A stretch of DNA of 64,000 nt from Buttiauxella brennerae ATCC 51605 (GTDB taxonomy: Bacteria > Pseudomonadota > Gammaproteobacteria > Enterobacterales > Enterobacteriaceae). The notes beneath the pieces are model-generated. The model was given only the letters and a program-made list of their open reading frames with translations. It was not told where the DNA came from and did not search any database. Below, piece after piece: positions 12,966 to 23,588 of this stretch (within the stretch, counting starts at the first letter, position 1; every line of letters begins with the position of its first letter). The stretch spans positions 124,001 to 188,000 of the forward strand of contig NZ_LXER01000020.1 in the NCBI RefSeq assembly GCF_001654925.1, written 5' to 3'. Both the position numbers and the translations under genes were made by a program.

Positions 12966-13757
12966 TTAATGCTGACAACCTGGGCACCAATAAAATGGTC
13001 TGGAGGAAAGCATTGTTTTCTCGATTATGCCGCCGCAGCGTTCGCACTTCTGCCCTGCACGATGAAACACCTTAAAGCTAAAAATCGCCCCATGATGCTT
13101 ATTTTCATCGACATTCCCCCGCGTATTGTAGGAATGTCGCGGAATATCCAACAGCGCATGCGACAGTTTATCGAGTTGTTCGGGGGTTAAATCCTGCGCT
13201 TTATGCTGCGCCAGTAAACCCACCGCCCAAAGAATTTCAACGCGCAGATAGTTTCCTAATCCAGCCAGAAATGCCTGATCCAACAACAGACCGCTGAACT
13301 GCCGCTTGCGAAATCTTGCCGACAATAATCGTTCTTTCACCTGCTCGGCACTCAGAGTGAGATCTAACACATCCGGGCCAACGCGGAGCAAAAACGGATG
13401 GCTCGCCAACCCCTCCGCATCCAGCATTTCAATGTCCGAGGCGCTATAGAGCAAAATAGCTTTATCGGGTGTCTGCAATTTAACGCGTAACACACGGGTG
13501 GTTTCCGGCATTTCCCCTGCATTTACCACACGCCACACGCCGTAAAGCTGGTTGTGGCTGTAGAGTGTTAATCCGTCAGAAAAATGCGTCAGTAACGCTT
13601 TACCGCGCGTTTCGATGCGCTCGACGTGTTGGCCGACAAGTGCCTGTTCAAACGCTTTTAAAGCTGGAAAGGCAAACCAGGCCGCAGTGATAGGCTTACC
13701 TAAAACCGCGGCTTCGAGTTTATCTGCCGCTCGTCGTATTTCCGGGCCTTCTGGCAT
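12966..13757 (-). CDS. nei: Endonuclease VIII (DNA glycosylase/AP lyase)
   Basis: Base-excision-repair enzyme that removes oxidised pyrimidines and cleaves the abasic site. It has 263 residues from the ATG at 13757, giving the mature [15 protein letters not shown] start in which Pro2 and Glu3 are the catalytic residues; a GTG lies one codon upstream. ENKHHGA and the C-terminal zinc finger (CERCGG...CPGCQ, last 25 residues) are typical of Fpg/Nei. The start is only 17 bp after the pxpC stop, where E. coli has pxpA. Confidence 0.97.
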   Translation of the reverse strand: MPEGPEIRRAADKLEAAVLGKPITAAWFAFPALKAFEQALVGQHVERIETRGKALLTHFSDGLTLYSHNQLYGVWRVVNAGEMPETTRVLRVKLQTPDKAILLYSASDIEMLDAEGLASHPFLLRVGPDVLDLTLSAEQVKERLLSARFRKRQFSGLLLDQAFLAGLGNYLRVEILWAVGLLAQHKAQDLTPEQLDKLSHALLDIPRHSYNTRGNVDENKHHGAIFSFKVFHRAGQKCERCGGIIEKTMLSSRPFYWCPGCQH

Positions 13758-13774
13758 CACATTATCCCTGAAAA

Positions 13775-14707
13775 TCAGTCTTCGTTATTCAACCGCCACG
13801 CCAATTGCTCGAGATAAATTTGCTGTTCCCGGCGTGCTTTAAGCGCTTCTTCCAGCGTGCACTGCACGAAATGGACGGGTTCGCCGAGTCGTAACTGTGC
13901 CAGATTAAACATATCCGCTTCGATAACACAGGCGATCCTTGGGTAACCGCCCGTGGTCTGCGCATCGTTCATCAGCACGATAGGTTGCCCGTTGTGCGGC
14001 ACCTGAACCACACCCGGCAATAAACCATGGGACAGCAGCTCGCGGTCAGTGTTGCGCTCAAGATGCTGGCCCTGCAAGCGATAACCCATACGGTTACTTT
14101 GCGGGCTTAACTGCCACGGCAGACGCCAGAAAACATCTTGCGAGGTTTGGGTAAATTCATGGTATTCCGGCCCTGCCAGCGCCCTGACACGGTTGCCCCA
14201 CAACAGTTGTTTCACACCCCGCGCTTCGCGGAAATGTCGGGTTGTGGGCAGCAGAGGGATTTCATCCCCATCTTTTAGCAAACGGCCCGCGAAACCACCA
14301 ATTTGTGCTTTCAGGTCGGTACTAAAAGAGCCTAAAACCTCAGGAACATCCAGCCCACCCGCGACAGCAAGATAGCTGCGCATTCCGCGATCGGGTGCTT
14401 TAAGTTTTAATTGTTGACCCGCTTTCACGGGCAACCGCCAGCCAGTCCAGACGGCGTGGCCATCCAGTTCTGCGTGGCAGCCAGCGCCCGTTAACGCAAA
14501 CCAGCCATCCTGGGTAAATTCAACAACACAGTGGCCGAGCGTGATTTCCAGCGCGGCGCTATCAGGCGCATTACCCACCAGTATATTGGCGATTTGCAAC
14601 GCAGGGTTATCAAGCGCGCCGCAGCGGCTAACGCCCAACTGTCGGTATCCGTAACGCCCTGTGTCCTGCACTGACATGTGCATCCCGGCACGAATTATTT
14701 TCAGCAC
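13775..14707 (-). CDS. pxpC: 5-oxoprolinase subunit C
   Basis: Subunit of the ATP-dependent PxpABC 5-oxoprolinase, which opens pyroglutamate to glutamate; PxpB and PxpC resemble the C and N halves of allophanate/urea-amidolyase biotin-independent carboxylase domains. The 310 residues equal E. coli YbgK. Typical blocks are [19 protein letters not shown] near the N-terminus and MGYRLQG near residue 200. It overlaps pxpB by 7 bp. No pxpA follows in this window, so the complex is incomplete as encoded here. Confidence 0.95.
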   Translation of the reverse strand: MLKIIRAGMHMSVQDTGRYGYRQLGVSRCGALDNPALQIANILVGNAPDSAALEITLGHCVVEFTQDGWFALTGAGCHAELDGHAVWTGWRLPVKAGQQLKLKAPDRGMRSYLAVAGGLDVPEVLGSFSTDLKAQIGGFAGRLLKDGDEIPLLPTTRHFREARGVKQLLWGNRVRALAGPEYHEFTQTSQDVFWRLPWQLSPQSNRMGYRLQGQHLERNTDRELLSHGLLPGVVQVPHNGQPIVLMNDAQTTGGYPRIACVIEADMFNLAQLRLGEPVHFVQCTLEEALKARREQQIYLEQLAWRLNNED

Positions 14708-15357
14708 ACGCCCTCCTTTTGAGGCACAAAACGGACGGTATCACCCGGCGCCAATAGCGTTGGTTTTTCATCTTTAGGGTTAAATAACTTAACGGATGTC
14801 TGGCCGATTATCTGCCAGCCGCCGGGGGTCGCCAGCGGGTAAATGCCCGTCTGACTGCCACCGATTCCAACGGAGCCCACGGGAACCATCAAACGTGGCT
14901 CAGCACGCCGCGGCGTAGCAAGCGTGGGTGCAAGCCCGGCGAGATAAGCAAACCCTGGCTGGAAGCCGAGGAAATAGACCACATAATCCGCCGCTGAATG
15001 CTGCTCCACGACCTGGCGTGGCGTTAACCCGCAATGTTCCGCGACTTCCCGTAAATCCGGGCCGCAATCGCCGCCGTAAGTCACAGGGATTTCAATGCGA
15101 CGTGATTCAGCCACCATCGCCTCGCTTTCTTCCCACCAGCGCTGAATCCGTTCAATACCATCCAGCGCAAGACTTTGCGGCTCGCGTAACACGACTGTGA
15201 TGTTGTTCATGCCGGGAATCACTTCTGAAACCGCAGGCGCTTCCATCAGTCGTTGGGTTAATCCCCAGATTCGTTGCTGGCTTTCCAGCGATAAAGGCGG
15301 TTCCAGCTCCAGAACCACTGCACTTTCACCTAACAAATAACACCGCGCTCTTTGCAC
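14701..15357 (-). CDS. pxpB: 5-oxoprolinase subunit B
   Basis: Partner of PxpC in the 5-oxoprolinase complex (formerly YbgJ). It has 218 residues as in E. coli, with [14 protein letters not shown] and the [23 protein letters not shown] region typical of the AHS1/allophanate hydrolase subunit 1 fold. It sits 20 bp downstream of ybgI and overlaps pxpC, which indicates a single transcript. Confidence 0.95.
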   Translation of the reverse strand: MQRARCYLLGESAVVLELEPPLSLESQQRIWGLTQRLMEAPAVSEVIPGMNNITVVLREPQSLALDGIERIQRWWEESEAMVAESRRIEIPVTYGGDCGPDLREVAEHCGLTPRQVVEQHSAADYVVYFLGFQPGFAYLAGLAPTLATPRRAEPRLMVPVGSVGIGGSQTGIYPLATPGGWQIIGQTSVKLFNPKDEKPTLLAPGDTVRFVPQKEGVC

Positions 15358-15377
15358 TTTTGCTCCTTGGGCTGGCG

Positions 15378-16121
15378 TTATGCCGGATTAGGAATATCGA
15401 TGAATGTCACGTCTAAATCGGTTTCAGAGTTCAGCCAGTCACTCAGTGCCTGGATACCACCACGTTCGGTAGCATGATGCCCGGCCGCATAGAAATGCAG
15501 GCCCTGCTCACGTGCCGAATGGATTGTCTGCTCTGAAACTTCGCCAGTAATAAATGCATCTACGCCGAATCGGGCTGCGCTATCAATAAAGTTTTGCCCA
15601 CCACCGGTACACCAGGCCACACGGCGAATTTGTTCAGCGCCGGTATCACCACACCACAACGGCGTGCGCCCAAGGCGCATCTCAATCCATGAAGCCAGTT
15701 CTACGCCAGAAAGCGGTGTTGGAAACTCACCCCACGGCACCAGCGGCTCAACTTCCCCTTTGGTTTCAATGCCCAACAACGCACCAAGCTGCGCGTTATT
15801 ACCCAGTTGTGGATGCGCATCAAGCGGCAAATGCCAGCCGAAGAGATTGATATCGTTAGCCAGCAGCGCTTTCAGGCGGTTACGTTTCATACCGCGAATC
15901 ACCGGAGACTCACCTTTCCAGAAGTAGCCATGGTGAACAATCACTGCGTCTGCTTCCAGACGTATCGCCTCGTCAATGAGTGCCTGACTTGCAGTCACGC
16001 CGGTAACGATTTTGCGGACTTCTTCACGCCCTTCGACCTGTAAACCATTTGGCGCGTAATCGCTGATCGCAGCGCTGTTGAGTTTTTCGTTAATCAGGCG
16101 TTCCAGTTCGCTATTTTTCAT
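15378..16121 (-). CDS. ybgI: NIF3/DUF34 family metal-binding protein
   Basis: Member of the widespread NIF3-like (DUF34) family, which forms toroidal hexamers with a dinuclear metal site; its physiological role is not settled. The start [15 protein letters not shown] at 16121 gives 247 residues, the E. coli length; upstream in-frame sequence lies inside phrB. Metal ligands are visible in VIVHHGYFW (residues 60-68) and near the C-terminus in AAGHHATER. It begins one base before the phrB stop, so ybgI and phrB are immediately adjacent, whereas E. coli has dtpD between them. Confidence 0.95.
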   Translation of the reverse strand: MKNSELERLINEKLNSAAISDYAPNGLQVEGREEVRKIVTGVTASQALIDEAIRLEADAVIVHHGYFWKGESPVIRGMKRNRLKALLANDINLFGWHLPLDAHPQLGNNAQLGALLGIETKGEVEPLVPWGEFPTPLSGVELASWIEMRLGRTPLWCGDTGAEQIRRVAWCTGGGQNFIDSAARFGVDAFITGEVSEQTIHSAREQGLHFYAAGHHATERGGIQALSDWLNSETDLDVTFIDIPNPA

Positions 16122-16122
16122 C

Positions 16123-17550
16123 TTATTTCTCTTCAGATTTACGGGCCACTTCATAAGCGGCGAGTGTCGCAATACGTGCTTGTTTATGGTCAACAATGGG
16201 GCGTGGATAGTCCAGCGTCAGTGGCTGTTTATCCGCCCAAACCCACGGTGTGTGAATATATTTATCAGGCACAGAACTCAATTCAGGCAGCCACTGGCGG
16301 ATAAACTCACCTTTCGCGTCAAAACGCTCACCCTGGGTGGTCGGGTTGAAAATACGAAAATATGGCGCGGCATCAGTTCCGGTAGATGCCGCCCATTGCC
16401 AGCCGCCATTGTTTGCGGCCAGATCCCCATCAATCAGTTGTGACATAAAGTAGCGTTCACCGCACCGCCAGTCGATTAATAAATCTTTCACCAAAAAGCT
16501 CGCCACCACCATGCGTAAGCGGTTGTGCATCCAGCCGGTTTTGTTCAGTTGCCGCATCGCCGCATCCACGATGGGAAAACCGGTACAGCCCTGCTGCCAG
16601 GCGATGAACTGTGTTTCATCTTGCCGCCAGGCAACGTTATCTGTCCATGGGATAAATGGCTGATGGCGACAAAGTTTTGGGTACGCCACCAGCAAATGGC
16701 GGTAGAACTCGCGCCAGATAAGCTCGTTTAGCCATATCGCCCCTGCACCACCTTCCAGCGCCTGCGGGTGTTCTTTCAGTAAGCGGTGTAAGCACTGTCG
16801 CGGCGACAGCACGCCAATCGCCAGATAAGCCGATAAACGGCTGGTTCCGTCGACGGCCGGGAAATCACGCAGCTCATGGTAATCGGCTACCGGTTGTCGG
16901 CAGAACTGGCGCAACTGGTTAATCGCCTGCTGTTCACCAATGGGGAACAGGCGTTCATCGACAGGCTGGCGGGGATAATCAAAGACCGTGAGTTTGTTCG
17001 TTTCCGGCAAGATAACCCCACGGATTTTCGGGGCCGTAACGCACTCTGGTAATGCTTCGCGCAGCCGCTTGATGAACGCTTTACTAAACGGCGTGAAGAC
17101 TTTGTACATCTCGTGATTGCCGGTGGTTACGCTACCCGGCGGCAATAAAACGCTATCATCAAAGCCCTGGCAAATCACGTTGCTGCCAAATGCCTTTTCA
17201 ACAGCCGCATCACGCCGCCGCTCATTGAGCTCATACTGATAGTTGTAAAACAGTGCGTCGACTTGCTGCGCTTCACAGAACGTATTCAGGCATTCGACTG
17301 ACTCATCAAAACCATCAACCTGGTGGATAAACAGTTCGATACCGCGATCAGCAAGAGAGGTATGCAGACTTTGCAGATGCAACCAGATGAATTCAGCCTG
17401 GCGAGGCGACATTTCATGTTGCCGCCATTGATGCGCAGTTGCGATAAAAATGGCGACCACGCGCGCGTGAGGGTCACGACACGCCGCAGCCAGTGCCAGG
17501 TTGTCATTCACCCGTAAATCATTACGAAACCAGACCAGATGCGTGGCCAT
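16123..17550 (-). CDS. phrB: Deoxyribodipyrimidine photolyase
   Basis: Light-driven repair of cyclobutane pyrimidine dimers using FADH- and a folate antenna (CPD class I). The 475 residues compare with 472 in E. coli. N-terminal THLVWFRNDLRVNDNLAL is the antenna-domain start. FAD-domain signatures include LNELIWREFYRHL, the WMHNRLRMVVASFLVKDLLIDWR block and GGWQWAASTGTDAAPYFRIFNP near residue 370. It leads the phrB-ybgI-pxpB-pxpC-nei unit, and its upstream neighbour is nuoN. Confidence 0.97.
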   Translation of the reverse strand: MATHLVWFRNDLRVNDNLALAAACRDPHARVVAIFIATAHQWRQHEMSPRQAEFIWLHLQSLHTSLADRGIELFIHQVDGFDESVECLNTFCEAQQVDALFYNYQYELNERRRDAAVEKAFGSNVICQGFDDSVLLPPGSVTTGNHEMYKVFTPFSKAFIKRLREALPECVTAPKIRGVILPETNKLTVFDYPRQPVDERLFPIGEQQAINQLRQFCRQPVADYHELRDFPAVDGTSRLSAYLAIGVLSPRQCLHRLLKEHPQALEGGAGAIWLNELIWREFYRHLLVAYPKLCRHQPFIPWTDNVAWRQDETQFIAWQQGCTGFPIVDAAMRQLNKTGWMHNRLRMVVASFLVKDLLIDWRCGERYFMSQLIDGDLAANNGGWQWAASTGTDAAPYFRIFNPTTQGERFDAKGEFIRQWLPELSSVPDKYIHTPWVWADKQPLTLDYPRPIVDHKQARIATLAAYEVARKSEEK

Positions 17551-17630
17551 ACAACTCCATATTTAATTACCTGGCGCAAGATAGACACCCGCACGTTTGA
17601 AAATGTTCACTTAAGTGTAGCAAGCCCATA

Positions 17631-17661
17631 AAACAAAAAGGGCCACCCTGTTGGGCAGCCC
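17631..17661 (-). terminator. Terminator of the nuo operon
   Basis: On the minus strand GGGCTGCCC, an AACA loop and GGGTGGCCC (9-bp stem, two G-U pairs) are followed by TTTTTGTTTT, 20 bp beyond the nuoN stop. It marks the rearrangement boundary with phrB. Confidence 0.85.
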
Positions 17662-17681
17662 TTTCACAGGTCGGGTTGTAA

Positions 17682-19139
17682 CTACATCATCGGTGTTGCC
17701 ATACGCACCAGCGTGATGAGCGGTTGTGGGTAAACACCCAGCAACAACACCAGCACAGCAGAGATCAGAACCACAACACCGCCGGCAGTGAATGCCCAGT
17801 TAGTCGGTGCATCACGGCCAGGCTGTTGCGGTGCGTTCAGGTACAAACTCACCGTCACGCGCAGGTAGTAGTACAAACCAATCGCACTACCCAGCACCAC
17901 AGCACCAGTCAGCCACCACAGGTGAGACTGAACACCCACCGCGATGATGTAGAACTTACCGATAAAGCCGAGCGTCATTGGGATACCTGCCAGTGACAGC
18001 ATCATCACGGTCATGACCGCAGACAAAATGGGCTTGTGCCAGAACAGACCACGATAGGAGTACAGCGAATCTGCATCCGGGCCACGGTACGGGCTGGACA
18101 TCAGGCTGACCACGCCGAACGCGCCGAGGCTGCTGAACAGGTAACCTGCCAGATAAACACCTACCGCTTCCATCGACATAGTGCCGCTTTGCAGCGCAAT
18201 CAACGCCACCATCAAATAACCGAGGTGTGAGATAGACGAGTAACCAAGCAGACGCTTGATATTAGTCTGGCTCAGCGCCATCAGGTTTCCGAAGATAATG
18301 GAAACAAAGGCGATAATGCCCAGCACTACGCGAACAGCTTCGCTATCGCCGACTGGCGCATAGAGGAACAGACGCATCACCACACCAAAGATGGCGATTT
18401 TGCTGGCGGTTGCCAGGAAAGTGGAAACCGGAGCCGGTGCGCCCTGGTAAACATCTGGTGTCCACAAGTGGAATGGAACCAGTGACAGTTTAAAGCCAAG
18501 ACCAACGATCATCAGACCCAGACCCGCCAGCAGCAGCGGTTCGTGCAGCATGTTGTCTGCAAGGCTCTTACCGAGGCTCACAAACGACAGGTCGCCAGAC
18601 TCTGCATACACCAGCGCCATACCGAACAGCAGGAATGAAGAGGCTGCGGCAGACAAAATAGTGTATTTGATACTGGCTTCAAGCGAACGTTTCTGGCGGA
18701 AAGCGTAACCAATCAAACCGAATAACGGCAGAGAAATCAGCTCAATACCCAGGAACAATGCGGCCAGGTGGTTGGCGTTTGCCAGCAGAATACCGCCCAG
18801 TGCCGCGATCAGCACCAGCAGGTAAAACTCTTCGCGGTTATCGGTGTAACCCTGAAGCCACGGATAAGCAAACGTACAGGTTGCCAGACTCGCCAGCAGA
18901 ACCAACCCGGTGTAGAGCATGGCAAAACCATCAACGCGCATCAACGGCGTGACGTCCATCGCTCCAGCCTGACCCACAAACCACAGTGAAACGAGTGCGG
19001 CGTTAAGGCCAATTACTGCCAGTGTTGCATTGACAAAATGGTCGCGTCGCCACGCTATGGAGAGCATCACAACCACCACCGTCAATCCGACGACGAGCAG
19101 CGGTAGCAGCGCGATCAATTGTTGAGGAGTTATAGTCAT
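17682..19139 (-). CDS. nuoN: NADH:quinone oxidoreductase subunit N
   Basis: Antiporter-like, proton-translocating membrane subunit of complex I. It has 485 residues, the E. coli length, with about 14 predicted membrane helices. Conserved charged positions of the family are visible: the Glu within [14 protein letters not shown] (TM5) and Lys in [17 protein letters not shown]. It is the last gene of the operon, with 6 bp between the nuoM stop and its start. Confidence 0.98.
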   Translation of the reverse strand: MTITPQQLIALLPLLVVGLTVVVVMLSIAWRRDHFVNATLAVIGLNAALVSLWFVGQAGAMDVTPLMRVDGFAMLYTGLVLLASLATCTFAYPWLQGYTDNREEFYLLVLIAALGGILLANANHLAALFLGIELISLPLFGLIGYAFRQKRSLEASIKYTILSAAASSFLLFGMALVYAESGDLSFVSLGKSLADNMLHEPLLLAGLGLMIVGLGFKLSLVPFHLWTPDVYQGAPAPVSTFLATASKIAIFGVVMRLFLYAPVGDSEAVRVVLGIIAFVSIIFGNLMALSQTNIKRLLGYSSISHLGYLMVALIALQSGTMSMEAVGVYLAGYLFSSLGAFGVVSLMSSPYRGPDADSLYSYRGLFWHKPILSAVMTVMMLSLAGIPMTLGFIGKFYIIAVGVQSHLWWLTGAVVLGSAIGLYYYLRVTVSLYLNAPQQPGRDAPTNWAFTAGGVVVLISAVLVLLLGVYPQPLITLVRMATPMM

Positions 19140-19145
19140 GGCGAA

Positions 19146-20675
19146 TTACGGCCTTGTAGTTGGAATTGAACTGGTAAACCACTGCTGAATATTGCTCATC
19201 GCGGCGTGCGAAGTATCCAGAATTGGCTGCGGGTAGAAGCCCAGCAGGACTAACAACACCACCAGCAACAGGATGATAAAGAACTCGCGCAGCGACATGC
19301 CTGCCAGTTGTTTATCACTGATTTCGCTTTTTGCTTTCCCGAAGTACGCACGATGTATCATCGCCAGAGAATAAACAGAGGCAAAGACCAGCCCGAAAGT
19401 AGAGATAATGGTAATCATTGGTACGACATGGAAGCTGCCGAACAGAATCATAAATTCGCCAACAAAGTTACCAGTGCCCGGCATACCCAATGTTGCCACC
19501 GCGAAGAACAGCGACAAACCTGGCAGCCATTTGATTTTATTCCACAGACCGCCCATCAGACGCATATCACGAGTGTGCAGACGCTCGTAAATCTGGCCGC
19601 AGATGATGAACATACCGGCCGCAGACAGACCGTGAGCAATCATCTGAATCACCGCACCCTGGTACGCCAGTTGGCTGCCGGTATAAATGGCAATCAACAC
19701 GAAGCCCATGTGGGAAACAGAAGTGTAAGCAATCAGGCGTTTGATATCAGTTTGTGCGAAGGCCATCCACGCACCGTAGAAGATGCCGATAACACCCAAC
19801 CACATAGCGATTGGTGCAAATTCAGCGGAAGCTTCCGGGAACAGTGGCAGCGCAAAACGCAGCAGGCCGTAGGCCGCAGTTTTCAGCAAGATACCTGCGA
19901 GGTCAACAGAACCCGCCGTTGGTGCCTGGGAGTGCGCGTCTGGCAACCAGCCGTGCAATGGCACCACTGGCATTTTCACCGCAAACGCGATAAAGAAGCC
20001 CAGCATCAGCAACCATTGAACACCGTGGGACATTGGGGTGTGCAGCAACAGTTCGTAGTTAAACGTCCACACGCCTGTTGCGTTGTAGTGCACGAATACC
20101 AAGCCAAGAATCGCAATCAACATCACCAGGCCGCTTGCCTGGGTATAGATGAAGAACTTGGTTGCAGCGGTAATACGCGTCTTCCCGTCGGAGGCTTTGT
20201 GGCCCCACAGTGCAATCAGGAAGTACATCGGCACCAGCATCATTTCCCAGAAGAAGAAGAACAGGAACATGTCGATGGCAAGGAACACGCCGATAACGCC
20301 ACCGAGGATCCACATCAGGTTGAGGTGGAAGAAGCCCTGATATTTTTCGATTTCATTCCAGGAACAGAGTACCGCCAGCACACCAAGCAGACCGGTCAAT
20401 ACGACCATCAGCAGTGACAGGCCATCCAGCGCCAGATGGATTTCAATCCCAAAGCGTGGGATCCACGGCAAAACAAATTCAGACTGCCACTGCGGCAAAC
20501 CTGCGGATTGCGTCAGTGTGTAGCCACCGGCTAACCACAGTTGCAAAGAGAGAGCCAGTGTCAGTCCCATCGTTACCAACGCAATCCAACGCGGCACTTT
20601 TACGCCGAAGCGTTCAGTCTGCCAGCAGAGGAAGCCGCCAATAAACGGGATTAGTATCAGCCAGGGTAATAGCAT
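19146..20675 (-). CDS. nuoM: NADH:quinone oxidoreductase subunit M
   Basis: Second antiporter-like subunit of complex I. I chose the start MLLPWLILIPFIGG at 20675 because it gives the E. coli length of 509; the in-frame extension to 20756 is non-homologous and lies in intergenic sequence. The TM5 Glu (FFFFWEMMLVPMYFLI, near residue 144) and LPDAHSQAPTAGSVDLAGILLK with its conserved Lys are seen. A 206-bp spacer separates it from nuoL and contains an imperfect palindrome. Confidence 0.97.
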   Translation of the reverse strand: MLLPWLILIPFIGGFLCWQTERFGVKVPRWIALVTMGLTLALSLQLWLAGGYTLTQSAGLPQWQSEFVLPWIPRFGIEIHLALDGLSLLMVVLTGLLGVLAVLCSWNEIEKYQGFFHLNLMWILGGVIGVFLAIDMFLFFFFWEMMLVPMYFLIALWGHKASDGKTRITAATKFFIYTQASGLVMLIAILGLVFVHYNATGVWTFNYELLLHTPMSHGVQWLLMLGFFIAFAVKMPVVPLHGWLPDAHSQAPTAGSVDLAGILLKTAAYGLLRFALPLFPEASAEFAPIAMWLGVIGIFYGAWMAFAQTDIKRLIAYTSVSHMGFVLIAIYTGSQLAYQGAVIQMIAHGLSAAGMFIICGQIYERLHTRDMRLMGGLWNKIKWLPGLSLFFAVATLGMPGTGNFVGEFMILFGSFHVVPMITIISTFGLVFASVYSLAMIHRAYFGKAKSEISDKQLAGMSLREFFIILLLVVLLVLLGFYPQPILDTSHAAMSNIQQWFTSSIPTTRP

Positions 20676-20730
20676 GGCAATAAATATCCTTGTTAAAGTC
20701 CAGTTCAGGCTATCTTGCTCGTCATACCGA

Positions 20731-20787
20731 ACCCCGGCAGTGCTCGCAATCCTCACGTACTCAAGTACGATCCGGTTGCTCCGCGCT
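20731..20787. repeat. Imperfect palindrome in the nuoL-nuoM spacer
   Basis: A roughly 55-bp imperfect palindrome is centred on GTACTCAAGTAC (near 20759-20770), with GGCAGTGCTCGCAA on the left answering TTGCTCCGCGCTGGC on the right. It is compatible with a dispersed enterobacterial palindromic repeat, but no second copy was found in this window. Confidence 0.55.
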
Positions 20788-20881
20788 GGCGGTGTTCAGT
20801 CTGACTTCGCCGATGACGCCTGTTTTTCAGGACCTAATTTTCAACGAATTCTCAGAGAAAATTCACTTAACTCTTAAATAC

Positions 20882-22723
20882 TTAGCGCAAGACCAGCAGC
20901 AGGCCCAATACGACCACCGCACCGATACTCATTGATGCCACATACCAGCGCAGATAACCGTTTTCACTCACCAACAGGCCACGACCTGCAAAGCGGGAAA
21001 GTACTGCCGGAATGTTCATCAGTGAATTCAGCGGATCGCTCTTAATCAACCAGGCGATACCCAGGAATGGCTTAACAAAGACTTTATCGTACAGCCAGTC
21101 GAAGCCCCAGGCATGGAACCACCAGGTACCGAAGAAGCGGCCCGGAGCGCTGTTGGCAATCGCTGTTACTAGCGTACGTTTGCCCAGCCACAGCCATGCT
21201 GCAATCAGAATCCCGGCGATAGCCACAATGCCTGAAGTGATCTCCAGGGTCAGCACGCTACCGTGCGCAAGCTCAGTGGTTGCTGGCAGGACGCCCGCTA
21301 ATGGCGGAACAATCATGGCCCCCACGAAAGTGGACAACACCAGCAGCACAATCAGCGGCAGGTTGTGAGTAATGCCTTTGAGCGCATGCGCGTGAATCTG
21401 CTCTTTACCGTGGAAGACGATGAAGATCATACGGAAGGTGTACAGTGAGGTCATAAACGCACCGACCAGACCTGCAACCATCAGGTTCACATGACCATTC
21501 GCCATCGCACCGGCCAGAATCTCATCTTTACTGAAGAAGCCAGCAGTAATGAGTGGCAACGCAGACAAGGCTGCACCACCGACCAGGAAGCAGATATACA
21601 CCAGTGGAATGGACTTACGCAGACCACCCATTTTGAAAATGTTTTGTTCGTGGTGGCAGGCAAGAATCACCGAGCCTGATGACAGGAACAGCAACGCTTT
21701 GAAGAAGGCGTGTGTCATCAGGTGGAAAATCGCCGCATCCCAAGCTTGTACGCCCAGCGCCAGGAACATGTAGCCAATCTGGCTCATGGTCGAGTACGCA
21801 AGCACACGTTTGATATCGGTTTGCACCAGAGCAGCAAAACCCGCCATTACCAGCGTGACAGCACCGACAATGCCCACTAAATGCAGCACTTCCGGCGTTA
21901 ACAGGAACAGGCCGTGAGTACGAGCAATCAGGTAGACACCGGCGGTAACCATGGTCGCTGCGTGGATCAGCGCTGAAACAGGCGTTGGGCCTGCCATCGC
22001 ATCCGCAAGCCAGGTCTGCAACGGCAACTGAGCAGATTTACCTACCGCGCCGCCTAACAGCATCAGGGTTGCCCACATCAGCATTTGGTTGCCAGCCGCA
22101 AAGTGCTGCGGTGCCAGCTCAACCATTTCGCGGAAGTTCAGCGTGCCCAGTTCGTTGTAAAGAATGAACAGTGCGAAAGCGAGGAACACGTCGCCCACGC
22201 GGGTTACAACAAACGCTTTCATGGCCGCTGCGCCGTTCTTCGGATCGGTATAGTAGAAACCAATCAGCAGATACGAGCACAGACCTACGCCTTCCCAACC
22301 CAGATACATCAACAGCAGGTTATCGCCAAGCACCAGCACGACCATGCTGGCAATAAACAGGTTGGTGTAAGCGAAGAAGCGGGAGTAGCCCTCTTCCCCA
22401 CGCATATACCAGGAAGCGTACATGTGGATCAGGAAACCAACGCCAGTCACCACCGACAGCATGGTCAATGACAAACCGTCGAGGATCAGGTTGAAGCCGA
22501 TATTAAAATCACCAACTGACATCCAAGTCCATAACGGCTGGGTAAACGCTTCTCTTCCATTGTTAAAGAAATCAACCCCGACAATTGCAGTCACTAAGGC
22601 TGCAAGACCGATTGAGCCGACCCCAACCGTGGCAGAAAGGTTTTCTGACCAACGACCGCGAGAGAACGCCAACAATAAAAAGCCAATAAAAGGCAAAAGA
22701 ATGGTTAACCAGAGAAGGTTCAT
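20882..22723 (-). CDS. nuoL: NADH:quinone oxidoreductase subunit L
   Basis: Largest antiporter-like subunit of complex I, at the distal end of the membrane arm. It has 613 residues, as in E. coli. The TM5 Glu lies in [20 protein letters not shown] (about residue 144), and the channel segment [31 protein letters not shown] carries the conserved His and Lys network. The C-terminal 100 residues contain the amphipathic lateral helix. The start overlaps the nuoK stop by 4 bp. Confidence 0.98.
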   Translation of the reverse strand: MNLLWLTILLPFIGFLLLAFSRGRWSENLSATVGVGSIGLAALVTAIVGVDFFNNGREAFTQPLWTWMSVGDFNIGFNLILDGLSLTMLSVVTGVGFLIHMYASWYMRGEEGYSRFFAYTNLFIASMVVLVLGDNLLLMYLGWEGVGLCSYLLIGFYYTDPKNGAAAMKAFVVTRVGDVFLAFALFILYNELGTLNFREMVELAPQHFAAGNQMLMWATLMLLGGAVGKSAQLPLQTWLADAMAGPTPVSALIHAATMVTAGVYLIARTHGLFLLTPEVLHLVGIVGAVTLVMAGFAALVQTDIKRVLAYSTMSQIGYMFLALGVQAWDAAIFHLMTHAFFKALLFLSSGSVILACHHEQNIFKMGGLRKSIPLVYICFLVGGAALSALPLITAGFFSKDEILAGAMANGHVNLMVAGLVGAFMTSLYTFRMIFIVFHGKEQIHAHALKGITHNLPLIVLLVLSTFVGAMIVPPLAGVLPATTELAHGSVLTLEITSGIVAIAGILIAAWLWLGKRTLVTAIANSAPGRFFGTWWFHAWGFDWLYDKVFVKPFLGIAWLIKSDPLNSLMNIPAVLSRFAGRGLLVSENGYLRWYVASMSIGAVVVLGLLLVLR

Positions 22724-23022
22724 CCACGCATCTCACTTACTGAATCGATATTCAGGCTCTGGCGACGACGATGGAGCTGCAATAACAGTGCGAGGCCAAT
22801 ACTGGCTTCGGCGGCAGCTAAGCTAATCGCAAGAATATACATCACCTGGCCATCAGCCTGGCCCCAGTAACTGCCAGCGACCACAAATGCAAGGGCCGCG
22901 GCGTTAATCATCACTTCCAGGCTAATCAGCATGAAAAGCAGGTTGCGACGAATCACAAGCCCCGTCAGCCCCAGTACGAACAAGATAGCCGCGAGGATAA
23001 GTCCATGTTGCAGCGGAATCAT
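22720..23022 (-). CDS. nuoK: NADH:quinone oxidoreductase subunit K
   Basis: Small three-helix membrane subunit of complex I, 100 residues as in E. coli. The two buried glutamates used in proton transfer are seen in [10 protein letters not shown] (about residue 36) and [11 protein letters not shown] (about residue 72). It overlaps nuoJ and nuoL by 4 bp each. Confidence 0.97.
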   Translation of the reverse strand: MIPLQHGLILAAILFVLGLTGLVIRRNLLFMLISLEVMINAAALAFVVAGSYWGQADGQVMYILAISLAAAEASIGLALLLQLHRRRQSLNIDSVSEMRG

Positions 23023-23576
23023 ACGTGCTCCTCCGTTTTTCTTTTCACAGCCTGGTCAGCCTGACGGTTGCTCAGCACTTCACCTGGGCGATCTTCACGA
23101 CCAAGGTGGAATGCCACAACCAGACCCGCCAACAGCAGCATTGAGGCTAATTCCACTGCCAGAACGTACGGCCCAAACAGTGCGATACCCACTTGTTTAG
23201 CGCTGATAGATGTTCCGTCGATACCCTGGTCATTCAGACCCATGATCGCGTACACCAGCACCGCAAGCAGCACGGCAGACAAAACACCAGGGCCAATCCA
23301 CAACTGCGGTTTCAGCCACTGACGCTCTTGCTCAACAACCGCGCCGCCAAGGTTTAGCATCATGACCACAAAGACGAACAACACCATGATGGCGCCGGCG
23401 TAAACGATAATCTCAAGCGCTGCGGCAAAGTAAGCCCCCAGGGAGAAGAACACCCCGGAGATAGCCAGCAGTGAGATGATCAGATACAGCAAGGCATGCA
23501 CCGGGTTGGTATGCGTGATCACCCTTAAGGTGGTCCCAACCGCGATGATTGCGCAAATATAAAAAGCGAATTCCAT
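23019..23576 (-). CDS. nuoJ: NADH:quinone oxidoreductase subunit J
   Basis: Membrane subunit of complex I with five hydrophobic segments; 185 residues against 184 in E. coli. The conserved [32 protein letters not shown] stretch (residues 40-72), which includes the pi-bulge helix, is intact. It follows nuoI by 12 bp. Confidence 0.97.
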   Translation of the reverse strand: MEFAFYICAIIAVGTTLRVITHTNPVHALLYLIISLLAISGVFFSLGAYFAAALEIIVYAGAIMVLFVFVVMMLNLGGAVVEQERQWLKPQLWIGPGVLSAVLLAVLVYAIMGLNDQGIDGTSISAKQVGIALFGPYVLAVELASMLLLAGLVVAFHLGREDRPGEVLSNRQADQAVKRKTEEHV

Positions 23577-23588
23577 TGCCTTGCTCCT

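Noticed and set aside
19308-20417. 369-codon plus-strand open frame opposite nuoM
   Set aside because: Gln/His-rich antisense of hydrophobic membrane codons, a usual artefact.
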